64,000 nucleotides of DNA, taken from positions 1-64,000 of the forward strand of contig NZ_NJIF01000006.1 in NCBI RefSeq assembly GCF_002209555.1, read 5' to 3'. The translations under genes and the position numbers were made by a program. The DNA is from Achromobacter insolitus. GTDB taxonomy: Bacteria; Pseudomonadota; Gammaproteobacteria; Burkholderiales; Burkholderiaceae_B. Under the pieces are notes generated by a model. It was not told the origin of the DNA, searched no databases, and saw only the letters and a list, made by a program, of their open reading frames with translations. This document shows, in pieces, positions 1-8,844 of this stretch. Each line of letters opens with the position of its first letter. The stretch's first letter is position 1.

Positions 1-491
1 TGGTCGTCGTGGAAGACGGGGATCTTCATGCGTTCGCGCAGCTTGCGCTCGACGGTGAAGCATTCCGGCGCCTTGATGTCTTCGAGGTTGATGCCGCCGA
101 AGGTGGCTTCCAGGCCGGCAATGATCTCGACCAGCTTGTCCGGGTCGGTCTCGTTGATTTCGATGTCGTACACGTCCAGGCCGGCGAACTTCTTGAACAG
201 CACCGCCTTGCCTTCCATCACGGGCTTGGAAGCCAGCGCGCCGATGTTGCCCAGGCCCAGCACCGCGGTGCCGTTGGTGATCACGCCCACCAGGTTGCCG
301 CGGCCGGTGTACCGGTACACATTGGCCGGATCGGCCACGATTTCTTCACAGGCTGCCGCCACCCCGGGCGAATACGCCAGGGCCAGGTCCCGCTGGTTGA
401 CCAGCGGCTTGGACGCCACGACGGAGATCTTCCCCGGGGTGGGGAACTCGTGATAGTCCAGTGCTGCCTGGCGGTCCGATTGCGTATTCAT
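1..491 (-). CDS. maeB: NADP-dependent malic enzyme, N-terminal part (cut by left edge)
   Basis: Malic enzyme oxidatively decarboxylates malate to pyruvate and CO2 in the cytoplasm. The visible 163 residues carry the conserved N-terminal block: [10 protein letters not shown] near residue 13, [16 protein letters not shown] near 36, then [14 protein letters not shown] and [15 protein letters not shown], followed by GLDVYDIEI. These match the MaeB-type family, which usually has a C-terminal phosphotransacetylase-like domain; that part lies outside the window. The ATG at 491 has an AGGAGG ribosome site about 10 bases upstream. It diverges from a LysR gene that may regulate it (inference). Only the 5' end is present, so the full domain architecture cannot be confirmed. 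Confidence 0.93.
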   Translation of the reverse strand, partial: MNTQSDRQAALDYHEFPTPGKISVVASKPLVNQRDLALAYSPGVAAACEEIVADPANVYRYTGRGNLVGVITNGTAVLGLGNIGALASKPVMEGKAVLFKKFAGLDVYDIEINETDPDKLVEIIAGLEATFGGINLEDIKAPECFTVERKLRERMKIPVFHDD

Positions 492-598
492 GGGGCAGAG
501 CCTCCTAGTCTTGATATAGGAAAAATTCTAGGCTCCAATACATAATCAGATCATTCAACTTTAATATTGTTCCATAACCTTTATCTTATGCATTGCCT

Positions 599-1567
599 AT
601 GACAGCCTTTGATCCGGAACTCGTCATCCGGAAACTGACCTCGCGGCTGAAAATGCGCCATCTGGTCTTGCTGCTGCAGATCGAGCAGCACGGTTCGCTG
701 ACCCGGGTGGCCGAGCACATGGCCACCAGCCAGCCAGCCGTCACCAATGCCCTGGCGGAACTGGAAAGCATGTTCGACGTGCCCCTGTTCGAACGCTCGG
801 TGCGCGGCATGACACCGACGCCCCTGGGCGCGGTGGTGCTGGCGCGGGCCCGCGCCCTGGTCCACGATCTGGGGCACTTGGTCCAGGAGATGGAAGCCGT
901 CGCGGCCGGCCATGCAGCCCATCTGCACATCGGCGTCATTCCGTTCGTATCCGGGCAGATGCTGTCGTCCGCCATCGGGCGCACGCGGCCGGCGGGCCGC
1001 CGGATCACCGCCACCATCCACGAGGGCCAGGGGCCGGCGCTGCTACGCCAATTGCGCGACCATACGCTGGACATGGTGGTGGGCTGGGCCACGCCCTCGG
1101 TGGACATGGACAACCTGGGTTTCGAGGTGCTCTACCACCAACAGCCGCGCCTGATCGCCAGCCGCCGGCTGGCTGCCCGCCTGGGTCGCTCGCGGCTGGA
1201 ATGGAACCGGCTGGCCGACCTGGACTGGATCCTGGGCACGCCCGACAGCCCGATCCGCGAACAGGTTTCCGAGATCTTCCTGCGCGCAGGCCTGGCGCCC
1301 CCGACGCCCTCGGTACAGAGCGACTCCTCCAAGCTGATCGGGGAAATGATCGTGGCCAGCGACCGCGCCGTCGCCATCCTGCCCGCCGACATCGCCGACG
1401 AACTGGTGCGCATTGCGGGAGCGGCCATCGTGCCGTATTCCTTTGACTGGACCCTCCCGCCTATCGCGCTGTTCACGCGCGCGGACGGACTGCGCCGCAA
1501 CGTGGACGCCCTGTTCGCCGCCGCGCTGCGCGAGGCCTATACCAAAGGCGCGCGCCCGCCCGCCTGA
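599..1567 (+). CDS. LysR family transcriptional regulator
   Basis: A 322-residue LysR-type regulator. The N-terminal winged helix-turn-helix is visible as MRHLVLLLQIEQHGSLTRVA and SQPAVTNALAELE (about residues 20-60), followed by a periplasmic-binding-like effector domain to the C-terminus. The wording of the helix region resembles the PcaQ/GbpR branch. I chose the ATG at 599; a TTG two codons upstream is also possible. The gene lies divergently next to the malic enzyme gene with about 107 bases between starts, the usual layout for a LysR gene and its target, so control of malate decarboxylation is a reasonable inference. The effector is unknown. Confidence 0.9.
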   Translation: MTAFDPELVIRKLTSRLKMRHLVLLLQIEQHGSLTRVAEHMATSQPAVTNALAELESMFDVPLFERSVRGMTPTPLGAVVLARARALVHDLGHLVQEMEAVAAGHAAHLHIGVIPFVSGQMLSSAIGRTRPAGRRITATIHEGQGPALLRQLRDHTLDMVVGWATPSVDMDNLGFEVLYHQQPRLIASRRLAARLGRSRLEWNRLADLDWILGTPDSPIREQVSEIFLRAGLAPPTPSVQSDSSKLIGEMIVASDRAVAILPADIADELVRIAGAAIVPYSFDWTLPPIALFTRADGLRRNVDALFAAALREAYTKGARPPA

Positions 1568-1675
1568 ACCGCGCCCGCGCCGGGAAAATTGCCAACAAAT
1601 GCAAATGCGCTCGCTCTGCGGCCGCACGCCCTCCTATACTTCCCGCGCCAAGCAACAAGCAGGAGGGCACGCAGT

Positions 1676-2224
1676 TTGTTCACACTTCCGCCTATCAACC
1701 CGGGCCGCGGCGCGATCGCCCTCGTCATGTTCGCCGCGCTCGCCGGATTGTCCGGCTGCAATTCGCTGCTGAACGAAGGCACGGGCGCCGCGGCCGGTAT
1801 CGCCGGCACCGCCATCGCCAACAAGGTCACGGACAACGCCACGGTGGCCACCGGCATCGGCCTAGGCGTGCAAGCCGGCGCCAAGGCCGCGCTGGCCTAC
1901 GCGCAACGCAAGACCCGCGGCGAAGAGCAGGATGCCATTGCCATGGCCGCCGGCCCGCTGGCGGTAGGCAAGGTGGCCAACTGGCAAGTCAAGCACCAGT
2001 TGCCCATCGAAAGCGACGCCCGGGGCCAGGTCACCGTCAGCCGCCTGATCGGCGGGGTGAACCTGGAATGCAAGGAAGTGGTCTTCTCGATTGATACGCC
2101 CGCCGACAAGGCCGGCGCCGATCCCCAACGCGAGTTCTACGTCACCACCGTCTGCCGCGACGGCGAGCACTGGCGCTGGGCCAGCGCCGAACCCGCCACG
2201 GCCCGCTGGGGCTCGCTGCAGTGA
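1676..2224 (+). CDS. Predicted lipoprotein, first of a tandem paralogous pair
   Basis: A 182-residue predicted lipoprotein of unknown function. The best start is a TTG at 1676, nine bases after an AGGAGG; no ATG fits. The signal peptide ends in the lipobox LSGC at about residue 28. A glycine/alanine-rich stretch (GTGAAAGIAGTAIA) resembles a glycine-zipper segment. Downstream come AAGPLAVGKVANWQVKHQLP, two cysteines (ECKEV and TTVCRD) and the ending EPATARWGSL. The next gene encodes a clear paralog and starts inside the stop codon of this one, so the two are probably translated together and may act as a pair in the envelope (inference). Confidence 0.8.
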   Translation: MFTLPPINPGRGAIALVMFAALAGLSGCNSLLNEGTGAAAGIAGTAIANKVTDNATVATGIGLGVQAGAKAALAYAQRKTRGEEQDAIAMAAGPLAVGKVANWQVKHQLPIESDARGQVTVSRLIGGVNLECKEVVFSIDTPADKAGADPQREFYVTTVCRDGEHWRWASAEPATARWGSLQ

Positions 2225-2715
2225 GGCGCGCCGCGAGTCTGCTGGCGCTGGCCGCCTGCCTGGGCCTGGCCGGCTGCCAGAGTTCCTCGATCGGCGGGGC
2301 GACCGGCGCCGTCGTCGGCACGGTCAGCGGCGCCGCCACCGCCAATCCGGTAGCGGGCTATGCCATCGGCGTCACCGTGCAGGCCGCCGTGGACGCCACC
2401 GTGAAATACGTGCTGCGCGAATGGAAGAACGACCAGCAGAACGTCATGGCCAACGCCGCCGGCGCGCTGGCCGTCGGCGAGGTCCGCCAATGGGAAATCC
2501 GCCATGCGCTTCCAGTGGGCAACGAGCGCGGCAGCATCCAGGCAGTGCGCGACATCGCCACACCGCTGGCCCATTGCCGCGAAGTGCTGTTCACGGTGGA
2601 GCAGAAGGATGCCCCCGCGCCCGCCTACTCCAGCATGATCTGTCAGCAGCCGGGCGGCCAGTGGAAGTGGGCCGCGGCCGAACCCTCGGTCGCTCGGTGG
2701 AACGGGCTGCAGTAG
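2221..2715 (+). CDS. Predicted lipoprotein, second of a tandem paralogous pair
   Basis: A 164-residue predicted lipoprotein starting at a GTG that overlaps the previous stop as GTGA. The signal peptide MRRAASLLALAACLGLAGC ends in the lipobox LAGC. A Gly/Ala-rich zipper-like stretch (GGATGAVVGTVSGAAT) follows. It shares with its upstream neighbour the block AAGALAVGEVRQWEIRHALP, a cysteine before EV(L/V)F, a second cysteine near the C-terminus, and the closing motif EPSVARWNGL. The function is unknown. The 4-base coupling and shared motifs argue for tandem duplication and co-expression. Confidence 0.8.
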   Translation: MRRAASLLALAACLGLAGCQSSSIGGATGAVVGTVSGAATANPVAGYAIGVTVQAAVDATVKYVLREWKNDQQNVMANAAGALAVGEVRQWEIRHALPVGNERGSIQAVRDIATPLAHCREVLFTVEQKDAPAPAYSSMICQQPGGQWKWAAAEPSVARWNGLQ

Positions 2716-2791
2716 CCTGAACGCCGACCCGCTTGATCCCCCCGGGATGCGCGGGCGATACTGCATGCAGGCCCCACCCCCATTCCCGCCC

Positions 2792-3598
2792 ATGAATTCA
2801 GGCCAGTTCGTCATGCAACGCAGTGCGCTCGCCGGCGTGCAGGCCGTGGCCGCGCACAGCCGACATGCATTCGCGCGCCATACGCATGAGCAATTCGGCA
2901 TAGGCGTAATGCGCCTGGGCGCCCAGGTCTCGCACAGCGGCCGCGGGCAGGTCGAGGCCGGCCCCGGCCACGTCATCACGGTAAACCCCGGCGAAGTGCA
3001 TGACGGCGCCCCCATCGGCGATCACGGGCGCGCCTGGCAGATGCTGTACCTGGATCCCGAGGTCATTGCCCAGGCTGCGGCGGAACTGGACGCAGGCAGC
3101 CAGAGCTACGAATTCGAACATCCCGCGCAAGACCGCCCGGCGCTGGCGCGCGACGTCCTGGCGCTGTATGCCGAGGCCACCGCCGGCGCCGCGCCTCTGG
3201 CTTGCGAAGCGCTGCTGCTGCGCATCCTGGCCCAGGCGCGCGGCCGCGACGCGGCGCGCCTGCCCCCCCGCCCACGCGCCGCGCCCGACGCCATCCGCCA
3301 CGCGCGCGCCCTGATCGACGATGACCCGGCCGCCTTGTTGTCGCTGGCCGACCTGGCCGCAGCCTGCGGGCTGAGCCGCTATCAGGTGCTGCGGGCCTTT
3401 GCCCGCGAAACCGGCCTCACGCCCCACGCGTACCAGATTCAGCGCCGGCTGCTGCTCGCCCGCAGCCTGATCCGCCGGGGCTCGTCCCTGGCCGACGCCG
3501 CCGCCACGGTCGGTTTCGCCGACCAGAGCCATATGACCCGCCTGTTCGTGCGCGCCTATGGCGTGTCGCCGCGCCGCTACGCGCTGGCCGCCGGCTGA
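2792..3598 (+). CDS. AraC family transcriptional regulator
   Basis: A 268-residue AraC-type activator. The N-terminal cupin-like sensor domain shows RHTHEQFGIGV and VITVNPGEVHDG (about residues 25-75). The C-terminal pair of helix-turn-helices is clear: LSLADLAAACGLSRYQVLRA and then ADAAATVGFADQSHMTRLF followed by YGVSPRRY. The ATG at 2792 was preferred over upstream in-frame starts because the sensor fold begins soon after it. An EamA-type exporter starts about 80 bases downstream in the same direction. AraC-exporter pairs of this layout often handle amino acid or metabolite efflux, so that transporter is the likely target (inference). Confidence 0.9.
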   Translation: MNSGQFVMQRSALAGVQAVAAHSRHAFARHTHEQFGIGVMRLGAQVSHSGRGQVEAGPGHVITVNPGEVHDGAPIGDHGRAWQMLYLDPEVIAQAAAELDAGSQSYEFEHPAQDRPALARDVLALYAEATAGAAPLACEALLLRILAQARGRDAARLPPRPRAAPDAIRHARALIDDDPAALLSLADLAAACGLSRYQVLRAFARETGLTPHAYQIQRRLLLARSLIRRGSSLADAAATVGFADQSHMTRLFVRAYGVSPRRYALAAG

Positions 3599-3679
3599 GC
3601 GCTGCAATTTCGTTCAAGACCCGCCCCGGACCGGTCGCTTAGCCTGTGCGCCTTACTCCTATCGGGCGCGAATCGGGTC

Positions 3680-4633
3680 ATGAACAATCGCATGCAGGGC
3701 TATTGCTATCTGGCGGCGGCCATGGTGCTGGTAGGCAGCACGGTGGCCGCCAGCAAGATCATCGGATCGGGCTTGCCGCCCTTCACCGCGACCGCCTTGC
3801 GCTTTGCCATTGCCCTGCCCTGCTTCATTCTGCTGATGGCATTCACCGGCGCGCGCCTGCCACGGCTGTGCTGGCGCGACTGGCTGCTGCTGGCGGCCCA
3901 GGCCACCGCCGGCAGCGTGGGCTACACCACGTTGCTGATCGCCGGCCTGCAACGCGCGTCGGCCGTCGATGGCGGCATCATCCTGGGCACCCTCCCGCTG
4001 GTTTCCGCCGCTATCGCCATCGTGCTGCTGGGCGAACGTCCGGCCAAGGCCACGCTGGCCGCCATTGCCGCAGCGGGCTTGGGCGTCTGGCTGATGATGC
4101 GCCATTCAGCCGATACGGGCGGCGCGCACTCGTTATCCGGCAATGCGCTGATCCTGGGCGCCGTGCTGTGCGAAGGGTTGTTCATCCTGCTCAATAAACG
4201 GCTGCGCCAGCCGGTGGCGCCGCTGGCCTTGTCCACGCTCATGACGGGTTTCGGCCTCGCGTTCTCGGCGTTGGCAAGCATGGCGGAAGCCCCCTGGAGC
4301 CTGTCCTTGCCCCTGCCGGCCCTGACGGCGGTGGCCTACTACGCGCTGGTGCCCACCGTGGGCGGCTTCCTGCTCTGGTACGCCGGCGCGGCCCGCGTGC
4401 AGGGCGCCGAGGCCGCTTTGTTCACCGCGCTGGCGCCGGTATCGGCCGTGGCGCTGGCCGCCGGACTGCTGGGTGAATCCTTGGCCTACGCGCAAGTGGC
4501 GGGCATGGCCTGCGTGCTTGGCGCAGTGATGACGCTGGCCTGGTCCGGCATTCGTACACGCAGCAGACAGGCCGCCGCCGCAGCGCAGGCTCGTCACGAC
4601 GATGGAGCCCGCGCGGATCCTAGCCGCGGCTGA
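3680..4633 (+). CDS. EamA/DMT family exporter
   Basis: A 317-residue inner-membrane transporter of the drug/metabolite superfamily. It has two EamA repeats with about ten hydrophobic helices: the first repeat begins GYCYLAAAMVLVGSTVAASK, and the second lies in the C-terminal half with GAEAALFTALAPVSAVALAA and GEsLAYAQVAGMACVLGAV. The family exports amino acids, nucleobases or other small metabolites; the substrate here is not evident. It follows an AraC gene and may be its target. Its 3' end overlaps the convergent MarR gene by 14 bases. Confidence 0.9.
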   Translation: MNNRMQGYCYLAAAMVLVGSTVAASKIIGSGLPPFTATALRFAIALPCFILLMAFTGARLPRLCWRDWLLLAAQATAGSVGYTTLLIAGLQRASAVDGGIILGTLPLVSAAIAIVLLGERPAKATLAAIAAAGLGVWLMMRHSADTGGAHSLSGNALILGAVLCEGLFILLNKRLRQPVAPLALSTLMTGFGLAFSALASMAEAPWSLSLPLPALTAVAYYALVPTVGGFLLWYAGAARVQGAEAALFTALAPVSAVALAAGLLGESLAYAQVAGMACVLGAVMTLAWSGIRTRSRQAAAAAQARHDDGARADPSRG

Positions 4634-5102
4634 ACGCCAGAGCGAATTCGTCGGAAAAGATATCGGCCAGAGAACGCCGTAGCGCGGCCGCCCGCTCGGG
4701 GCCGTAGGCCGACTCGAAGCGGCGCTGCGCCTCCTTCCACAACCGCCGGGACTCCGCCAGCTTGGCGCGGCCGGCATCCGTCAGGGCCACCCGCCGGCTG
4801 CGGCCATCCAGGGGATCGCGCGACATCTGCACGTAGCCATCGCGCTCCAGCGGCTTGAGGTTGTGCGCCAGCGCCGACCGGTCCAGCACCATGATCCGCG
4901 CCAGGTCCGTCATGGACGGCGTGCCTGCGCGCGCGATGTGCACCAGGATGGAATGCTGCGACACTTTCAGGCCGCAAGGCGCCAGCACCGTGTCGTACAA
5001 CTGGGACACGCGCCGTGTCGCCTTGCGCAGCGCGGCGCCGTTGCAGACGAGCGGGTCGGGCGCAATGGAGGCGGCGGGGACGGAAGGCTGTTCGTCGGAC
5101 AT
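4620..5102 (-). CDS. MarR family transcriptional regulator
   Basis: A 160-residue MarR-type winged-helix regulator. The core shows LKVSQHSILVHIARAGTPSM, then TDLARIMVLDRSALAHNLKP as the recognition region, then the wing DPLDGRSRRVALTDAGRAKL. I chose the ATG at 5102 over a much longer upstream-open frame because it begins just before the conserved helical N-terminus. It diverges from a MATE efflux gene; MarR regulators typically repress such a neighbour and are released by a ligand. A palindromic GCATATGC sits between the promoter elements of the MATE gene and is a candidate operator. Confidence 0.9.
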   Translation of the reverse strand: MSDEQPSVPAASIAPDPLVCNGAALRKATRRVSQLYDTVLAPCGLKVSQHSILVHIARAGTPSMTDLARIMVLDRSALAHNLKPLERDGYVQMSRDPLDGRSRRVALTDAGRAKLAESRRLWKEAQRRFESAYGPERAAALRRSLADIFSDEFALAFSRG

Positions 5103-5174
5103 GACAGGCGCAATAAGTGTTGGGCGGCAAGGACTAAACGCTACCGCCGGGCCGGGTTCCAGTCTAGCCCAATC

Positions 5175-5204
5175 TTGACTTTTATTGGCATATGCACATA
5201 AATA
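5175..5204 (+). promoter_or_regulatory. Candidate sigma70 promoter with internal palindrome for the MATE gene
   Basis: TTGACT at 5175-5180 and TAAATA at 5199-5204 are separated by 18 bases and point toward the MATE gene (start 5233). The 8-base palindrome GCATATGC at 5188-5195 lies between the two elements, where MarR proteins commonly bind and block RNA polymerase. This was recognised by eye; no binding evidence exists. Confidence 0.5.
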
Positions 5205-5232
5205 TCCGGACGCCATCCTCAGGCTTCCTGCC

Positions 5233-6636
5233 ATGTCCGCGTCCCCGCCTCCCCGCCCCGCCAACGCGCGCCTGCACGCCATGCTCCATGCACCCATCGC
5301 GCCCACGCTGGCGCGGCTGGCATGGCCGAACATCCTGATGATGCTGGCGCAATCCTCCACCGGCTTGATCGAAACGTGGTTCCTGGCCCGCCTGGGCACG
5401 CCCGTGCTGGCGGGGGTCGCCCTGGTGGTGCCCGTGCTGATGCTGATGCAGAACATGTCGCAAGGCGCAATGGGCGGCGGCATCTCGGCTGCGGTGGCCC
5501 GGTCCCTGGGCGGCGGCCGACAACGCGAGGCCGACCAGCTGGTGCTGCATGCCGTGGTGCTCAATGGCTTATTGGGCCTGGGCTTTTGCGCGCTGTTGCT
5601 GCTTGGCGGTCCGCGCCTGTACCGAGCGCTGGGCGCGGAGGGCGAGGCGCTGGAGGCGGCGTTGGCCTATTCCGACGTCATCTTCGGCGGCATCGTCCTG
5701 ATGTGGCTGATGAATGCGTTCGCCAGCGCCATCCGCGGCACCGGCAACATGCTCGTGCCCGGCGCCGTGATCTGCGGCGGCGCCCTGCTGCTGATCCCGC
5801 TATCGCCCTGCCTGATCTTCGGCTGGGGGCCGTTTCCCGCCTTGGGCGTGGCCGGAGGCGGCTGGGCGCTGGTCATCTATTACGCCCTGGGCACGCTGAT
5901 CCTGGGGCTGTACTGCGCCAGCGGGCGCAACGCGGCGCGGCTGGTGCCCAGCCGCCTGTATCCGGGCCTGATGCGCAACATACTCAGCGTGGGCGCGCTG
6001 GCCACCATCAACCCGCTCTTGACCAACGCCCTGGTGGCCCTGACGGCAGCGCTGGTTGGCGCATACGCCGGCACGGCCGCGGTCGCCGGCTATGGCATCG
6101 CGGTCCGCCTGGAATACCTGCTGATGCCCATTGCCTTCGGACTCGGCGCGCCCATGGTGGCGATGGTGGGATCCAACATCGGCGCGGGCCAGCCCGAACG
6201 CGCGCTGCGCATCGCCTTGACCGGAGGCGCCATGGCCTTTGTGCTGGCCGAGACCATCGGACTGGCGGCGGCGTTCTTCCCCGAGGCCTGGCTGCGCCTG
6301 TTCGGCGCGCAGGACCATATGCTGGAAGCCGGCGCCAGCTACCTGCGCACCGTCGGCCCGGTCTACGGCTTCTTCGCCCTGGGCTTCTCGATGTACTTCG
6401 CTTCACAAGGCGCGGGCCGCCTGAAATGGCCGCTGATCGCGGGTTTTCTGCGCTTGCTGCTCGCCATCGGCGCCGGCGCCATCGCCTTGCGCCTGACGGG
6501 ATCGTTGAGCCTGTTCTTCGCGATTGCGGCCGTGGCGATGTGCGTCTATGGCCTGGTCATCCTGGGCGCCATCGCTTCAGGCTCCTGGTTCGATCGCGCG
6601 CCTTTGCGCAAGCGCGGGCTGTTCGCGCGCCCCTAG
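5233..6636 (+). CDS. MATE family efflux transporter
   Basis: A 467-residue multidrug and toxin extrusion transporter, expected to be a cation/drug antiporter in the inner membrane. It has about twelve hydrophobic helices in two homologous halves, with ARLAWPNILMMLAQSSTGLI near the start, IRGTGNMLVPGAVI at the end of the first half and VGSNIGAGQPERALR in the second. The ATG at 5233 was chosen; an upstream TTG in frame would lie across the predicted promoter. It diverges from a MarR gene, which fits drug-inducible repression. The substrate cannot be told from sequence. Confidence 0.9.
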   Translation: MSASPPPRPANARLHAMLHAPIAPTLARLAWPNILMMLAQSSTGLIETWFLARLGTPVLAGVALVVPVLMLMQNMSQGAMGGGISAAVARSLGGGRQREADQLVLHAVVLNGLLGLGFCALLLLGGPRLYRALGAEGEALEAALAYSDVIFGGIVLMWLMNAFASAIRGTGNMLVPGAVICGGALLLIPLSPCLIFGWGPFPALGVAGGGWALVIYYALGTLILGLYCASGRNAARLVPSRLYPGLMRNILSVGALATINPLLTNALVALTAALVGAYAGTAAVAGYGIAVRLEYLLMPIAFGLGAPMVAMVGSNIGAGQPERALRIALTGGAMAFVLAETIGLAAAFFPEAWLRLFGAQDHMLEAGASYLRTVGPVYGFFALGFSMYFASQGAGRLKWPLIAGFLRLLLAIGAGAIALRLTGSLSLFFAIAAVAMCVYGLVILGAIASGSWFDRAPLRKRGLFARP

Positions 6637-6640
6637 CGCG

Positions 6641-7531
6641 CTATGGCGCCGGGGCGTCGCGCAGGGCGTACGCCACCAGCTCGGCCGCGTAGGCCGGCAG
6701 GGTGTCGCGCACGCACAGCACCAGGTCGCGCGCGGCCCAGTCATCGGCCAGGGCTACACGCCGCACGCCCGCCGTCCGGCCATAACGCGCCGCAGCCACG
6801 CGCGGCACGATGCCTATGCCTACTCCCTGCCCCACCATCCGGCACACGGCGTCGAAGCTGCGCAGCCGCACGCGGTACGACAAGGCCTTGCCGCCTCGGC
6901 GCGCGTGATGCGCAATGTGTTCCTGCAAGGCGCTGCCCTCGACCAGCCCGACAAATTCCTGGTCGGCCACATCAGCCAGCAGCACCGACGGGCGTCCGGC
7001 CAGCGCGTGGTCCGGCGGCACGATCAGCGTCAGCGGGTCATGGCGAAAGGTCTGCGTGCTGAGGCCGTGCAGGTCGGCGGAATCCGCCAGCACGCCGATG
7101 TCGCAGGTGCCCGCGCGCAACGCGTCGGCAATCTCATGGCTCAGGCGTTCCTCCAGGTCCACTGAGACGCGGGGATGGTCCTTGAGAAAGGCGCCCAACA
7201 CCGGCGGCAGGTATTCACTCAACGCCGTGGTGTTGCACAGCACACGCACATGCCCCTTCAATCCCTGCCCGTAGTGGTCCAGTTCACCGCGCATGCGGTC
7301 CATCTGCGCCAGCACCACGCGCGCGTGGTGCGCCAGCGTGCGGCCCGCCGGCGTAGGCTCGACCCCGCGCGGCTCACGCAGCAGCAGCGGCACGCCCAGC
7401 GTGTCCTCCATGCCGCGTATGCGTTCGCTGGCCGAGGCCAGCGTCATATGGGAACGCCTGGCCCCAGCCGTGATGGAGCCGGTTTCCTGCACATTGAGGA
7501 ACAGCCGCAAATCGGTGAGATCGAATCGCAT
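6641..7531 (-). CDS. LysR family transcriptional regulator
   Basis: A 296-residue LysR-type regulator. The helix-turn-helix covers residues 1-60 (LTDLRLFLNVQETGSITAGA then SHMTLASASERIRGMEDTLG), followed by the effector domain with the typical LILPP-like turn (LTLIVPPDHALAGRPSVLL) and GVGIGIVPRVAAARY. It is convergent with the MATE gene (5 bases apart) and divergent from the Sel1-like/TauE pair. Regulation of the TauE-type exporter is the most natural guess from position, but nothing in the sequence proves it. Confidence 0.9.
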   Translation of the reverse strand: MRFDLTDLRLFLNVQETGSITAGARRSHMTLASASERIRGMEDTLGVPLLLREPRGVEPTPAGRTLAHHARVVLAQMDRMRGELDHYGQGLKGHVRVLCNTTALSEYLPPVLGAFLKDHPRVSVDLEERLSHEIADALRAGTCDIGVLADSADLHGLSTQTFRHDPLTLIVPPDHALAGRPSVLLADVADQEFVGLVEGSALQEHIAHHARRGGKALSYRVRLRSFDAVCRMVGQGVGIGIVPRVAAARYGRTAGVRRVALADDWAARDLVLCVRDTLPAYAAELVAYALRDAPAP

Positions 7532-7654
7532 GCCCCAAGCGTAGCACGCGGACCCTCAGGCCCAACCATAGGGTCGCTATGCAATTTCCCGATATGCGCT
7601 TCACTTCCGGGGAAGGACAATGAACCCCGAGCACCTATTTTCCGGGGAAAATCC

Positions 7655-8068
7655 ATGAAAACCTTGAATCCGCGCTCCGCGCTGGCGCACCGGTCCGCCC
7701 TGGCTCTGCTGGCGTTGGCCTTGCATGGCTCAGGCATGGCCGAAGCCAGCAGCCTGGACCCGCACACAACGCCGGCACAGAAATACGCGCTTGCGTTGGA
7801 GGCCCAGACCGTGGGCGACTACGCCGCCATGGCGCAATGGCTGCGCGCAGCCGCAAGCGACGGCCACGCCGCCGCGCAGCGCATGCTGGGAATTGCGCTG
7901 CTCGGCGGACCGGCGTTGTACGGGGAATCGGTGCGCGCCGACCTGTGCGAAGGGCGACGGTGGCTATTGCTGGCCGCCCGCCAGGACGGCGCCGCTACGG
8001 ACGACGTAGCCTATGCCCTGTTCGGCCGGCCCCGCACGGGCCTCACCGCCCACTGCGAGCCAGCATGA
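7655..8068 (+). CDS. Exported Sel1-like repeat protein
   Basis: A 137-residue small protein with an N-terminal signal-like hydrophobic stretch (ALALLALALHGSGMAEA, ending about residue 30). One recognisable Sel1/TPR-like unit follows: QTVGDYAAMAQWLRAAASDG then HAAAQRMLGIALLGG, and a second degenerate unit ends in EGRRWLLLAARQDGA. Such repeats mediate protein contacts. The ATG at 7655 follows a GGGGA ribosome site. Its stop codon overlaps the start of the TauE-type exporter (ATGA), so the two are probably translated together. The role is unknown; an accessory to the exporter is inference. Confidence 0.75.
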   Translation: MKTLNPRSALAHRSALALLALALHGSGMAEASSLDPHTTPAQKYALALEAQTVGDYAAMAQWLRAAASDGHAAAQRMLGIALLGGPALYGESVRADLCEGRRWLLLAARQDGAATDDVAYALFGRPRTGLTAHCEPA

Positions 8069-8835
8069 GTTTTCCTGATCTGCTTCCCGGCGGCACGCCA
8101 GCGTTGATCGCGATCACCCTATCCGTGTTCATACTGGCCGGCGTGGTCAAAGGCGTCGTGGGCCTGGGCTTGCCCACCATCTCGATGGCCATGCTGGCGC
8201 TGGTCATGGCTCCGGCCCAGGCCGCGGCGCTGTTGATCGTGCCCTCCCTGATCACCAATCTCTGGCAGGCCCGGCCGTGGCCCACGCTGCCGCGAGTCTT
8301 GCGCCGCATCGGCGCCATGCAGGCGGGTGTCTGCGCAGGCACCATAGGCGGCGCGCTGTGGCTGGGGCCGCCTTCGGGCCAGTGGGCAAGCGTGTGCCTG
8401 GGCCTGGCACTGGTGGCCTATGCCGCCTGGGGCCTGTTCGGCTCGCCCCCCAGCGCGCCGCAACGTCACGCAGGACTGACGGGTCTGGCGGTCGGAGTCG
8501 TCACCGGCCTCATCACGGCCGCGACGGGGGTGTTCGTGATTCCCGCCGTGCCCTATCTGCAAGCCCTGAACCTGGGCAAGGACGGCCTGATCCAAGCGAT
8601 GGGCATTTCGTTCACGGTGTCCACCGTGGCGCTGGCCGTGGGCCTCGCCATCAACGGGAGCTACTCGCCCGAGGCGGCCGGCGCATCCGTGCTGATGCTG
8701 TTGCCCGCGCTGGCCGGCATGGCGCTGGGCACCTGGTTGCGCGGCAGGATGTCGCCGCAGGTATTCAAGCGCTGCTTCATGGTGAGCCTGGCGCTGCTGG
8801 GCGCCTATCAGGCCGCCCAGGGCTGGACAGCCTGA
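8065..8835 (+). CDS. TauE/SafE family sulfite/anion exporter
   Basis: A 256-residue inner-membrane protein of the TauE/SafE family, which moves sulfite, sulfoacetate or other organic anions. It has seven to eight hydrophobic helices, with the family's repeated glycine/proline motifs GVVKGVVGLGLPTISMAM near the start and GLITAATGVFVIPAVPYLQA in the second half. It begins at an ATG overlapping the previous stop. It diverges, with its Sel1-like partner, from a LysR gene. The substrate is unknown. Confidence 0.88.
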   Translation: MSFPDLLPGGTPALIAITLSVFILAGVVKGVVGLGLPTISMAMLALVMAPAQAAALLIVPSLITNLWQARPWPTLPRVLRRIGAMQAGVCAGTIGGALWLGPPSGQWASVCLGLALVAYAAWGLFGSPPSAPQRHAGLTGLAVGVVTGLITAATGVFVIPAVPYLQALNLGKDGLIQAMGISFTVSTVALAVGLAINGSYSPEAAGASVLMLLPALAGMALGTWLRGRMSPQVFKRCFMVSLALLGAYQAAQGWTA

Positions 8836-8844
8836 TACCGGCAA

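Noticed and set aside
499..534. Inverted repeat AGCCT...AGGCT between the malic enzyme and LysR genes
   Set aside because: Only five-base arms with a long spacer; too weak to call an operator.
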